Positions 42,246 to 50,625 of a stretch of 64,000 bases of DNA are shown here, one piece after another (the stretch's first letter is position 1; every line of letters begins with the position of its first letter). Below the pieces are notes generated by a model. The model had not been told where the DNA came from and made no database searches. It saw nothing but the letters and a program-made list of their open reading frames with translations. The translations under genes were made by a program, and so were the position numbers. Source of the DNA: Bacillus vallismortis (GTDB taxonomy: Bacteria; Bacillota; Bacilli; Bacillales; Bacillaceae); the NCBI RefSeq assembly GCF_004116955.1, contig NZ_CP026362.1, forward strand, positions 722,501 through 786,500, in the 5' to 3' direction.

Positions 42246-43409
42246 TTGAAAATCCATATCGTTCAAAAAGGCGATTCGCTCTGGAAAATAGCTGAAAAAT
42301 ACGGAGTTGATATTGAGGAAGTGAAAAAACTCAATACGCAGCTTAGCAATCCAGACTTAATCATGCCTGGAATGAAAATAAAAGTGCCGTCTGAAGCTGT
42401 ACCGGTCAGAAAAGAGCCATTAGCAGGCAAAAGTCCGGCTTCGGCCGGGAGTATGAAGCAAGAACATCCATATGCGAAAGAAAAGCCTAAGTCCGTTGTT
42501 GACGTAGAAGACACAAAGCCGAAAGAAAAGGAGTCTGTGCCGTATGTCCCGCCGATGCCTAATTTGCAGGAAAATGTATATCCTGAGGCTGATGTGAACG
42601 ATTACTATGATATGAAACAGCTTTTCCAGCCGTGGTCGCCTCCTAAACCGGAGGAGCCGAAAAAACATCATGACGGAAATATGGATCATATGCATCACAT
42701 GCAAGATCAATTTCCACAACAGGAGGCTATGAGTAATATGGAAAATGCAAATTATCCAAATATGCCCAATATGCCAAAGGCGCCAGAGGTAGGCGGTATG
42801 GAAGAAGAAAATATTCATCACACAGTTCCGAATATGCCGGGGCCGGCTGTTCAGCCTTATTATCATTATCCGGCTCACTGCGTTCCATGTCCGGTCCCTA
42901 TTTCACCAGTCCTTCCGGGATCAGGATTATGCTATCCGTACTATCCGGCACATGCTTATCCAATGGTTCAGCCTTATGGATACCAGCCAAGCTTTGTATC
43001 GCCTCAGTATGATCCGGGCCAATTTGAAAACCAGCATCATGAAAACAGCCATCACGGACATTACGGTTCATACGGAGCGCCTCAATATGCATCTCCGGCT
43101 TATGGATCTCCGTATGGACAAATGCCGTATGGCCCTTATTATGGGAGTCCTCAAGTGATGGGAGCATACCAGCCGTCTGCGGTTCCTGGCTACATGCCGT
43201 ACAATGATCCCGACGATTGCGGCTGTGACGATAATCATCAGCCATATTTCTCCGCACCTGGCTATTCGGGAGCTTATGGAAACCCTTATATGCCGTATGG
43301 CGCAGCTAATCCAAACCCAAATCCCTATGCGGACGGAGCTTCTATGCCAATGGCGAATCAGCCTTCTGTCAACCAAATGTTTGGCCGGCCGGAAGAAGAA
43401 AATGAGTGA
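42246..43409 (+). CDS. safA: Spore coat assembly factor SafA
   Basis: SafA (387 aa) localises at the cortex-coat interface and directs inner-coat assembly with SpoVID. TTG 42246 follows AGGAGGGG. The N-terminal LysM domain (about 1-50, MKIHIVQKGDSLWKIAEKYG) targets the protein to cortex peptidoglycan. The C-terminal half is rich in Pro, Tyr, Met and His. An internal AGGAGG (42721-42726) precedes in-frame ATG 42729 (codon 162), fitting the known short form (C30) made by internal initiation. Confidence 0.95.
   Translation: MKIHIVQKGDSLWKIAEKYGVDIEEVKKLNTQLSNPDLIMPGMKIKVPSEAVPVRKEPLAGKSPASAGSMKQEHPYAKEKPKSVVDVEDTKPKEKESVPYVPPMPNLQENVYPEADVNDYYDMKQLFQPWSPPKPEEPKKHHDGNMDHMHHMQDQFPQQEAMSNMENANYPNMPNMPKAPEVGGMEEENIHHTVPNMPGPAVQPYYHYPAHCVPCPVPISPVLPGSGLCYPYYPAHAYPMVQPYGYQPSFVSPQYDPGQFENQHHENSHHGHYGSYGAPQYASPAYGSPYGQMPYGPYYGSPQVMGAYQPSAVPGYMPYNDPDDCGCDDNHQPYFSAPGYSGAYGNPYMPYGAANPNPNPYADGASMPMANQPSVNQMFGRPEEENE
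42721..42731 (+). promoter_or_regulatory. Internal ribosome binding site for the short SafA form
   Basis: AGGAGG (42721-42726) lies 2 nt before ATG 42729 and 11 nt before in-frame ATG 42738. Spacing favours the second ATG or shared use. SafA is known to be made also as a C-terminal C30 form by internal translation. Confidence 0.65.
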
Positions 43410-43415
43410 TGATTT

Positions 43416-43444
43416 GGAACGATGTAAATCGTTCCTTTTTTTTT
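43416..43444 (+). terminator. Terminator after safA
   Basis: GGAACGAT, loop GTAA, ATCGTTCC, followed by nine T. Confidence 0.9.
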
Positions 43445-43556
43445 GTTTCGCGCAGACTGTTGCAAATGGACAGAACTGACAAGCTTAACATGCCCCTCGG
43501 ACGCGCATGATAATACAGAGCAAACATGCTCAATTCGTCCACGGGGGGTTTTTCCA

Positions 43557-44153
43557 TTGGGTAAAAAAATGACGATCGCGAGCTTGATTCTAATGACAGC
43601 CGGCTTAACAGCATGCGGAGCAAACGATAATGCTCAGAATGATACGCGCAATAACGGCAATACCCGTCCAATTGGATATTATACAAATGAAAATGATGCT
43701 GACAGACAGGGAGAAGGAATCGATAACGATGGTCCTGTTACAGAATTAATGGAGGACCAGAACGACGGTAACCGAAACACGACTAATGTGAATAACCGTA
43801 ACGGTGTTACTGCTGATGATCGTGTTCCCTTGGCAACTGACGGAACAAATAACTACACAAATAACAGAAACATGAATCGAAATGCGACAAACAACGGATA
43901 TGAAAACCAGGAAAACAGAAGACTGGCTGCAAAAATTGCCAACCGGGTGAAACAAGTCAAAAACGTCATTGACACCCAAGTAATGGTAACGGATGACAAA
44001 GTGGTTGTCGCAGTCAGAAGCCACAGAGAGTTCACTCAGTCCGACAGGAATAATGTTACAAAAGCCGCACGCAACTATGCGAATGGCCGTGACGTTCAAG
44101 TGTCGACAGATAAAGGGCTGTTCAGAAAGCTGCACAAAATGAACACCCGCTAG
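43557..44153 (+). CDS. coxA: Spore cortex lipoprotein CoxA (YhcN/YlaJ-type)
   Basis: CoxA (198 aa) is a sporulation lipoprotein associated with the cortex. TTG 43557 is spaced 8 nt from GGGGGG and reads MGKKMTIASLIL. A signal peptide ends in the lipobox LTAC (cysteine at about residue 20). An Asn-rich low-complexity region (about 25-115) and a conserved YhcN/YlaJ domain follow (RRLAAKIANRVKQVKNV). A GCTTA and CATGATA pair at 43483-43512 is a weak candidate for a sigma-G-type promoter. Confidence 0.92.
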   Translation: MGKKMTIASLILMTAGLTACGANDNAQNDTRNNGNTRPIGYYTNENDADRQGEGIDNDGPVTELMEDQNDGNRNTTNVNNRNGVTADDRVPLATDGTNNYTNNRNMNRNATNNGYENQENRRLAAKIANRVKQVKNVIDTQVMVTDDKVVVAVRSHREFTQSDRNNVTKAARNYANGRDVQVSTDKGLFRKLHKMNTR

Positions 44154-44158
44154 ACTGA

Positions 44159-44187
44159 AAGGCTGCCGCTCGGCAGCCTTTTTCTTT
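44159..44187 (+). terminator. Terminator after coxA
   Basis: AAGGCTGCCG/CGGCAGCCTT with a two-base loop and T-rich tail. Confidence 0.9.
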
Positions 44188-44246
44188 GCATCTGCGAAAA
44201 ATAACCATTAAAGTGTACATAGAAAATGTCAAAAGAAGGTGAAAGC

Positions 44247-44969
44247 ATGGCTGGCCATTCCAAGTGGAAAAACATACAAAAAAGGAAAAATGCGCAGGAT
44301 GCAAAGCGCGGGAAAATATTTATGAAGCTTGCGAAAGACATCTATGTGGCAGCGAGAGAAGGGGGAGCTGATCCTGAAACAAATTCAGCATTGCGTCTTG
44401 TCATCGAAAAAGCAAAAGGCGCCAATATGCCAAATGAAAATATAGACCGAGCCATTCAAAAAGCCGCGGGGAACCAAGACGGAAGCAGCTATGAGGAAAT
44501 CACCTATGAGGGCTACGGCCCATCCGGGGTTGCCGTCATGGTTGAATGTGTTACAGATAACAAAAACCGAACAGCCTCAAATGTGCGGACGGCGTTTCAT
44601 AAAAACGGCGGAAGTTTGGGGGAAAACGGATGTGTGTCCTTTTTATTTGAACGGAAGGGATTTATGACGATTGACCGTGCAGAACATCAAATAGATGAAG
44701 ATGAGCTCATGCTTGATGTGCTGGAAGCAGGTGGAGAAGAGCTGCAGACAGAAGAAGATCATTATGTGGTATTAACGCAGCCCGAGCGTTTTGAAGGCGT
44801 AAAAACAGCTCTCGAATCGAACTATCCAATTTCTTCGGCAGAGGTGACCATGCTTCCGAAAACTTATGCGGAAGCCGATGATCAGGCTGTTGAGAAACTG
44901 GAAAAATTGATCGACATCCTTGAAGATGACGATGATGTTCAAGAAGTATATACAAATTGGCGCTCATAA
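44247..44969 (+). CDS. yrbC: YebC/PmpR-family protein YrbC
   Basis: This 240-aa protein belongs to the TACO1/YebC family, known as DNA-binding regulators and more recently as factors relieving ribosome stalling. The start MAGHSKWKNIQKRKNAQDAKRG is the family hallmark. ATG 44247 follows AGAAGGTG; ATG 44226 would add seven residues. A shared terminator separates it from the convergent symporter gene. Confidence 0.95.
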   Translation: MAGHSKWKNIQKRKNAQDAKRGKIFMKLAKDIYVAAREGGADPETNSALRLVIEKAKGANMPNENIDRAIQKAAGNQDGSSYEEITYEGYGPSGVAVMVECVTDNKNRTASNVRTAFHKNGGSLGENGCVSFLFERKGFMTIDRAEHQIDEDELMLDVLEAGGEELQTEEDHYVVLTQPERFEGVKTALESNYPISSAEVTMLPKTYAEADDQAVEKLEKLIDILEDDDDVQEVYTNWRS

Positions 44970-44970
44970 A

Positions 44971-45004
44971 AAAACGGGCACGATATCATATCGAGCCCGT
45001 TTTG
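44971..45004. terminator. Bidirectional terminator between yrbC and yrbD
   Basis: AAAACGGGC and GCCCGTTTT enclose an inner CGATAT/ATATCG pairing. A and T tracts on both sides suit the convergent genes. Confidence 0.85.
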
Positions 45005-45010
45005 GTGTAT

Positions 45011-46467
45011 TCAAGAGACACGCTCATTTTCCTGTGTGTATTCTTTCTCCCAGAAATCAGCGTTTTTGATGCCCAGCGCTTTCGGATCAAAGACCGGGTC
45101 TAAGCCCTGCTTCTTTTGGCGCTCATAATCCTTTAAAGCGATTAGCGCTGGCTTGGCAAGCAGCACGATCGCAATGACGTTCAGCCATACCATAATGCCA
45201 AGCCCTGCATCACCTAATGCCCAAGCAAGTGAAGCAGTTTTTACAGTTCCGTAGAACGTCGCTGCTAAAATAATCAGTTTTAAACCAAATATGGCCCATT
45301 TGCCATCCCTGCCTCGGGCTAAATAGGCGATATTTGTTTCTGCGATATAGTAATACGCCATAATCGTTGTAAATGCGAAGAAGAATAAAGCGATAGCAAC
45401 AAAACCAGCGCCAAATCCGGGAAGGACGTTGTCGATGGCCGCTTGAGTGAAACCAGGTCCAGCCTCTACGCCTTTAAGGTGATGCACGATAAAAGAACCA
45501 TCTGCAGAGTGGGTATTGTACATCCCGGTAAATAGGATCATGAAAGCTGTAGCTGAACACACAAATAAGGTGTCAATATAAACCGAAAATGCCTGAACCA
45601 GCCCCTGTTTGACCGGATGGGAAACTTCTGCGGCCGCCGCCGGATGCGGGCCTGTTCCCTGGCCGGCTTCGTTTGAGTAAATGCCTCGTTTGACACCCCA
45701 AGAAATCGCCATGCCGATCAGGCCGCCAAAAGCGGAATCCAATGCAAACGCGCTTTTGAAAATTAATGAAATCACTGCAGGCAATTCAGAAATATTCATA
45801 ACAATAATGATGAAAGACAGCAGGATATAGCCAATGGCCATAAACGGAACAATCATTTGCGCAGCACTGGCAATACGCTTGACGCCGCCAAAAATGATAA
45901 CTCCTAACAATAAAACGAGAACACCGCCTGTGATGGCAGGAGAAATGCCAAATGCATTTTGGACGCCGGCCGCAATAGAGTTGGACTGTGTACGCCCGGC
46001 ATCAGCAGGGCCATTGCAATAAGGGCAGCAGCGGCAAATATGATGGCAAACCACTTAATGCCTAATCCTTTTTCGATATAATAAGCGGGGCCGCCTCGAT
46101 ATTGGCCGTCTTGTTTCACTTTGTACATTTGGGCAAGAGTTGACTCAACAAAGGCGCTCGCCGCACCGATAAAGGCAATCGCCCACATCCAGAACACCGC
46201 ACCGGGTCCGCCGAAGGCGATTGCTGTCGCCACACCCGCGATGTTTCCTGTTCCCACTCGGCCGGACAGTGCAATCGATAATGCTTGAAAAGAAGAAACA
46301 CCGGCTTTAGAGCTCTTCCCTTTGAACATCAGAACAATCATTTCTTTCAAATGTCTGACTTGTAAAAAACGGGTCATAATAGAAAAGATCAATCCGACTC
46401 CCAATAACATATAAATGACGGGCGTACTCCATAAGACCGCGTTTAAATGAGTAACAAAATCTGCCAT
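45011..46467 (-). pseudogene. yrbD: Frameshifted sodium:alanine symporter (AGCS family), yrbD
   Basis: Two overlapping frames together make one AGCS (AlsT-type) symporter of about 484 residues. The first part (ATG 46467, after AGGAGG) runs MADFVTHLNAVLW to ALLMPGV, then reads out of frame and stops at about 45904. The rest continues in another frame as QSNSIAAGVQNAFGI through VFDPKALGIKNADFW to 45011. The break is at 45988-45991, where GTGT on the + strand replaces an expected GT (a 2-bp duplication). Family motifs GRVGTGNIAGVATAIAFGGPG and SNEAGQGTGPHPAAA are intact on either side. The gene would encode alanine uptake. The break is real in this sequence, though a sequencing error cannot be excluded. 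Confidence 0.85.
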
Positions 46468-47118
46468 CAAGCTTCCTCCTCGCACATATTAAATACATAT
46501 ATAACAAGGATTTTGGGCTAATCGAACTATTTCTACAATTGATTTGTCACATTATATAACGGGTAATTATTAATAGTAGGGGAAAAGGAGATACCGCGTT
46601 GTTTTATAAGGCAACTGAGGGAATTTTTGATAAAGTCTTTTAACAGCAAATGGCCAAGGTGTGTCAATCTATAGTTAGGTCGTTTTTCACTAGTTCTGTT
46701 CATCTTGATTCATGTTTCATCACTTCAGTGGCGCCTGCGGCGGATCTGTATGTATCCGATGATCATCATTCATACGTTTCATCCATATCATGTAAATCGT
46801 GATTGCCGATTTTCATAGTATTGTGATTGATCAGGATGGGACTGCTGTCTAGATCATTACCGTAGATAGATTGTTTTCATTCACAAGTTCGCCTCTGGCC
46901 GCTCTAAGCTCAAGGTATTACGGGATACATAAGAGTTTAACAGATGACTGACAACCGGCGATATCGAAGAAAACAATATGATAAGTTGGATGTTACGGCA
47001 TATTCATGTGTGAACTTCTTGTTTCTCTCCTTCATACGATCTTTACATTTCCTTAAAATTTGCTCAATAAAGTGCTGGTATGATGAAATAAACAAATAAA
47101 GGGTGGGGGGAGACAGAA
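46468..47118. other. 650-bp region without a clear intact gene
   Basis: No intact gene can be supported. The minus strand holds a coding-looking fragment (stop at 46766-46768, open back to about 46876) reading IYGNDLDSSPILINHN and onward to DMDETYE. Another short minus-strand stretch reads MKERNKKFTHEYAVTSN near 47030-46985. The two are in different frames with stops between, so they may be pieces of one decayed small gene. A TATAAT-like element at about 46555 (minus) could belong to the yrbD promoter. Confidence 0.4.
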
Positions 47119-47241
47119 ATGGAGAAAATGTATTGTCATTCCAGAGAGGAAGACTCAAAAGCGGTTTACTTAACTGTGAGGGGCTATCTGATTAAGCTGT
47201 CACCTGAACAAATGAAAATGATTTCTGCTGGCAGAAAGTAA
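47119..47241 (+). CDS. Small hypothetical protein, 40 aa
   Basis: ATG 47119 follows GGGTGGGGGGAG. The 40-codon frame reads MEKMYCHSREEDSKAVYLTVRG and ends ISAGRK, just before a strong terminator. It looks like a real small gene because of the ribosome binding site and immediate terminator. It has no membrane segment and I recognise no family. A small gene (possibly yrzK) occupies this area in strain 168, but I cannot confirm identity. Confidence 0.6.
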   Translation: MEKMYCHSREEDSKAVYLTVRGYLIKLSPEQMKMISAGRK

Positions 47242-47250
47242 AAATAAATT

Positions 47251-47285
47251 GAAAAGGCAGCCGCTCAAGCGGCTGCCTTTTCAAT
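47251..47285. terminator. Bidirectional terminator after the small gene and yrzF
   Basis: AAAAGGCAGCCGC, loop TCAA, GCGGCTGCCTTTT is a perfect stem with flanking A and T tracts. Confidence 0.9.
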
Positions 47286-47933
47286 TTAAGAATATTTTCT
47301 TTTCCGCTGTGCGAAATGCTTTTGAAACCAATCTTTTTTATATAAAAATGCGATAATTTCCAGCCAAAAACCCGGAATCTTTTTGGGGAATATCGGTTTT
47401 TTGTAGAGCGCATGGTACGCTGATTTTAAATCGTCCCACTGCGTACACGTTTTGGTCTGTTCGAATCTTGCAACATCAATCACCCGCACTGTGCCGGTTT
47501 CTGTCAATATCAAATTCCGCAAATGAATGTCTGACGGATTCAGACCGGCTGCCCGGGCGTCAGACAGTGCTTCTTCAACCTGCTGAATCATGTCGTCATT
47601 GATCGCAATGCCTTTCTTCAAACAGTTATAAAAGGTTTCACCTTTTATATATTCCATGAGAATAAATGAATCACCAGTTTCGTAAATGTCAGGGTAGAAT
47701 GCGGACCCGGCTAATTTTTCATAGATCGCGGCTTCTTTGATGGCTGTCGCCTGATACTCTGGAAAAAATACTTTCAGCGCCATGTTTCGATTGCCTTCTG
47801 TTAAGGCAAATACATAGGCGCTTCTTCCCTTGCCGATTAGTGTTAATTCTTCAGACTTTTCTTTGACTTTATCAAATCTGCTGTTCTTGCGGTATATGAC
47901 TGAATGGGCCAGTGCCTCTGCTTTTGTCAGCAT
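47286..47933 (-). CDS. yrzF: YrzF, small protein-kinase-like protein
   Basis: This 215-aa protein looks like a minimal eukaryotic-type kinase. The glycine loop is GKGRSAYVF (about 34-42), the ATP lysine is Lys54 in ALKVF, and the catalytic loop is SDIHLRNL with Asp135 and Asn140 in HRDxxxxN spacing but without the HR. The DFG motif is replaced by DVA (Asp153). Substrate is unknown. I chose ATG 47933, properly spaced from AAGAAGGTG, over GTG 47942. The gene shares a terminator with the small gene on the other strand. Confidence 0.85.
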   Translation of the reverse strand: MLTKAEALAHSVIYRKNSRFDKVKEKSEELTLIGKGRSAYVFALTEGNRNMALKVFFPEYQATAIKEAAIYEKLAGSAFYPDIYETGDSFILMEYIKGETFYNCLKKGIAINDDMIQQVEEALSDARAAGLNPSDIHLRNLILTETGTVRVIDVARFEQTKTCTQWDDLKSAYHALYKKPIFPKKIPGFWLEIIAFLYKKDWFQKHFAQRKRKYS

Positions 47934-48167
47934 TTCATTCACCTTCTTTGCTCTATTTTATGCAGCTGTTTGCAGGAAAATCATAAACTGTTCGGAAAAA
48001 GAGCCTATATCTAGTGTATCTGGTCTTGAAGAGGAAGGCTATCTATAAGCCTTGATTGTGATAAAAGAGACATAGAGCGATCATTTCCATTCTTGAAAAG
48101 CGCTTACAAATGGGATAGTATTAATTTAAAATGAAGCGCTTTCGTAATGTTCAAGGGGGAACAAGCA

Positions 48168-49193
48168 ATGACAAAACAGATTGTGACAGGGATTATCGGT
48201 GCTGGACGCATCGGCAAACTTCATGTTCAAAATATCGGCCGAATTCCTCATATGAAAATAAAGGCGGTCTCTGATAATCAGGCAAGCGATATAAAAAGGT
48301 GGGCTGAGAGCCATCAGATTGAATACATAACCTCTGACTATCGTGATTTATTGCATGACCCTGATATTGAAGCTGTTCTTATTTGCTCACCGACAGCCAC
48401 GCATGCACAGATGATCAGGGAAGCGGCAGAGGCGAAAAAACATATTTTTTGTGAGAAGCCTATCAGTTTTTCTCTAGATGAAACCAAAGAAGCGCTTGCG
48501 GCCGTCCGAAAACACGGAGTTGCACTTCAAGTCGGCTTTAACCGCCGTTTTGATCCTCATTTTAAAAAAATCAAAACCATTGTTGAAAATGGTGAAATTG
48601 GTACGCCTCACTTGTTAAAAATCACGTCGCGGGACCCAGAACCCCCACATGTAGATTATCTCCGCACTTCTGGCGGTTTGTTTATGGATATGTCGATTCA
48701 TGATTTTGATATGGCCAGATATATTATGGGAAGCGAAGTGACGGAAGTGTATGCAAAAGGGGCGGCTTTGGTGAATCCATCCTTTGCAGAGCTGGGAGAT
48801 ATTGATACGGCTGTCATTACACTGACATTTGAAAACGGTGCCATGGCTGTGATTGACAACAGCCGACAAGCTGTGTACGGATATGACCAGCGAGTCGAGG
48901 TTTTCGGGACGAAAGGCTCGGCAGCGGCAGACAACAGCAGGCCGACGACAGTCGAAGTGTCAACGGCTGATTTCGTGATGAAGGATAAACCGCATTTCTT
49001 TTTCCTTGAGCGCTATAAGGATGCGTATGAGGAGGAGATGATTCGGTTTGCAGAAGCGATCGGCACAAACCGGGAAAACGCCTGCACGGGCAACGACGGT
49101 TTTCAAGCGGAGCGGATCGCCAGAGCGGCTCAGCAGTCTCTTGCTATCGGTATGCCTGTCAGTGTCGAGCACAATGAAAAAATCGCTTTTTGA
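48168..49193 (+). CDS. yrbE: GFO/IDH/MocA-family dehydrogenase YrbE (inositol-dehydrogenase-like)
   Basis: This 341-aa NAD(P)-dependent oxidoreductase is a paralogue of IolG. It has the Rossmann start GIIGAGRIGKLHVQN, the active-site motif CEKPISF, and the catalytic-region DMSIHDFDMARY (His/Asp). Substrate is probably an inositol or other sugar derivative. ATG 48168 follows AAGGGGGAA. Two imperfect cre-like sequences (TGAAAAGCGCTTACA at about 48095 and GAAGCGCTTTC at about 48133) suggest but do not prove catabolite control. csbX follows. Confidence 0.93.
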   Translation: MTKQIVTGIIGAGRIGKLHVQNIGRIPHMKIKAVSDNQASDIKRWAESHQIEYITSDYRDLLHDPDIEAVLICSPTATHAQMIREAAEAKKHIFCEKPISFSLDETKEALAAVRKHGVALQVGFNRRFDPHFKKIKTIVENGEIGTPHLLKITSRDPEPPHVDYLRTSGGLFMDMSIHDFDMARYIMGSEVTEVYAKGAALVNPSFAELGDIDTAVITLTFENGAMAVIDNSRQAVYGYDQRVEVFGTKGSAAADNSRPTTVEVSTADFVMKDKPHFFFLERYKDAYEEEMIRFAEAIGTNRENACTGNDGFQAERIARAAQQSLAIGMPVSVEHNEKIAF

Positions 49194-49201
49194 GCAAGCA
49201 G

Positions 49202-49227
49202 GATTAACAGTCACAAAGCTTGGGTAT
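49202..49227 (+). promoter_or_regulatory. Sigma-B-type promoter of csbX
   Basis: GATTAA (49202-49207), a 14-bp spacer and GGGTAT (49222-49227) match sigma-B elements. csbX is named for sigma-B control, so this fits. Confidence 0.65.
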
Positions 49228-49273
49228 ATAACCTCCATCGATACTTTGATACTTTAAGCAGGCGGTGGAGAAA

Positions 49274-50578
49274 ATGAATACAGCACAAGGTAAAGGAACT
49301 ATTTTGAACAAAATCGGAATTCCTTCTCACATGGTTTGGGGTTATATTGGCGTTGTCATCTTTATGGTTGGAGACGGGCTCGAACAAGGCTGGCTGTCTC
49401 CTTTTCTTGTTGATCACGGTCTCAGCATGCAGCAATCCGCATCTTTATTTACCATGTATGGCATTGCAGTCACCATCTCGGCTTGGCTGTCGGGCACGTT
49501 TGTCCAAACTTGGGGGCCAAGAAAAACGATGACTGTCGGTTTGCTTGCATTTATCCTCGGTTCGGTTGCTTTTATCGGCTGGGCGATTCCTCATATGCAT
49601 TATCCGGCTCTCTTAGGTAGCTATGCACTTAGAGGCTTGGGATATCCGCTGTTTGCATACTCTTTTCTCGTGTGGGTGTCATACAGCACCTCTCATCGTA
49701 TTCTTGGAAAAGCCGTCGGCTGGTTTTGGTTTATGTTTACGTGTGGCCTTAACGTGCTCGGGCCGTTCTATTCCAGCTATGCGGTTCCGGCCTTTGGAGA
49801 AATCAATACGCTTTGGAGCGCTTTGTTATTTGTGGCGGCAGGAGGATTCCTCGCCTTATTTTTTAATAGAGATACATTCACACCTGTACACCCAGATCAG
49901 CCGAAATGGAAAGAACTGTCGAAGGCGTTTACAATTATGTTTGAAAACCCTAAGGTCGGCATCGGCGGAGTGGTCAAGACAATTAATGCCATAGGGCAAT
50001 TCGGATTTGCCATCTTTCTTCCTACTTATTTAGCGCGTTACGGGTATTCCGTTTCGGAATGGCTGCAAATATGGGGGACGCTGTTTTTTGTGAATATTGT
50101 ATGTAACATCATATTTGGTGCAGTCGGAGATAAACTTGGCTGGCGCAATACCGTGATGTGGTTTGGCGGTGTCGGTTGCGGCATTTTTACGCTGGCGCTT
50201 TATTACACGCCTCAGTTGATCGGGCATCAGTATTGGGTGCTGATGGTGATCGCTTGCTGTTACGGTGCGGCATTGGCTGGCTACGTGCCATTAAGCGCGC
50301 TTTTGCCGACGCTTGCACCTGATAATAAAGGGGCTGCCATGTCAGTGTTGAATTTAGGTTCTGGTTTATGTGCGTTTATCGCGCCGGGCATCGTCAGTCT
50401 TTTCATTGGTCCGCTCGGTGCAGGCGGGGTGATTTGGATTTTTGCGGCATTGTATTTTTTCAGTGCTTTTCTGACGCAATTCCTGACGATTTCTGAGCAA
50501 AGCGCCGATGTCTTGACGGAGGAACGGCTTGTCAGGGAAAACGTGCAAACAAATTTCGAGAAAACGGTTAAGCAGTAG
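49274..50578 (+). CDS. csbX: CsbX, major-facilitator transporter
   Basis: CsbX (434 aa) is a 12-segment MFS permease of unproven substrate, related to sugar-acid and polyol transporters. The loop 2-3 signature appears as SGTFVQTWGPRKTM. It is part of the general stress regulon in B. subtilis. ATG 49274 follows GGTGGAG. It lies between the dehydrogenase gene yrbE and bofC; a transport-plus-oxidation pairing with yrbE is plausible but not shown. Confidence 0.94.
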   Translation: MNTAQGKGTILNKIGIPSHMVWGYIGVVIFMVGDGLEQGWLSPFLVDHGLSMQQSASLFTMYGIAVTISAWLSGTFVQTWGPRKTMTVGLLAFILGSVAFIGWAIPHMHYPALLGSYALRGLGYPLFAYSFLVWVSYSTSHRILGKAVGWFWFMFTCGLNVLGPFYSSYAVPAFGEINTLWSALLFVAAGGFLALFFNRDTFTPVHPDQPKWKELSKAFTIMFENPKVGIGGVVKTINAIGQFGFAIFLPTYLARYGYSVSEWLQIWGTLFFVNIVCNIIFGAVGDKLGWRNTVMWFGGVGCGIFTLALYYTPQLIGHQYWVLMVIACCYGAALAGYVPLSALLPTLAPDNKGAAMSVLNLGSGLCAFIAPGIVSLFIGPLGAGGVIWIFAALYFFSAFLTQFLTISEQSADVLTEERLVRENVQTNFEKTVKQ

Positions 50579-50594
50579 CCTCTTTGGTCAAACT
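50566..50594 (+). promoter_or_regulatory. Sigma-F/G-type promoter of bofC
   Basis: GGTTA (50566-50570), a 15-bp spacer and GGTCAAACT (50586-50594). The -10 matches GGNNANNMT exactly and the -35 misses one base. BofC is a known forespore protein, which fits. Confidence 0.55.
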
Positions 50595-50625
50595 AGTCAT
50601 AAACGTGTGCAAAGAGGTGTAGAGG

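Noticed and set aside
42420-43376. Minus-strand frames rich in Ile/Arg/His across safA
   Set aside because: They arise from the biased Pro/Tyr/Met/His codons of safA and have no start signals.
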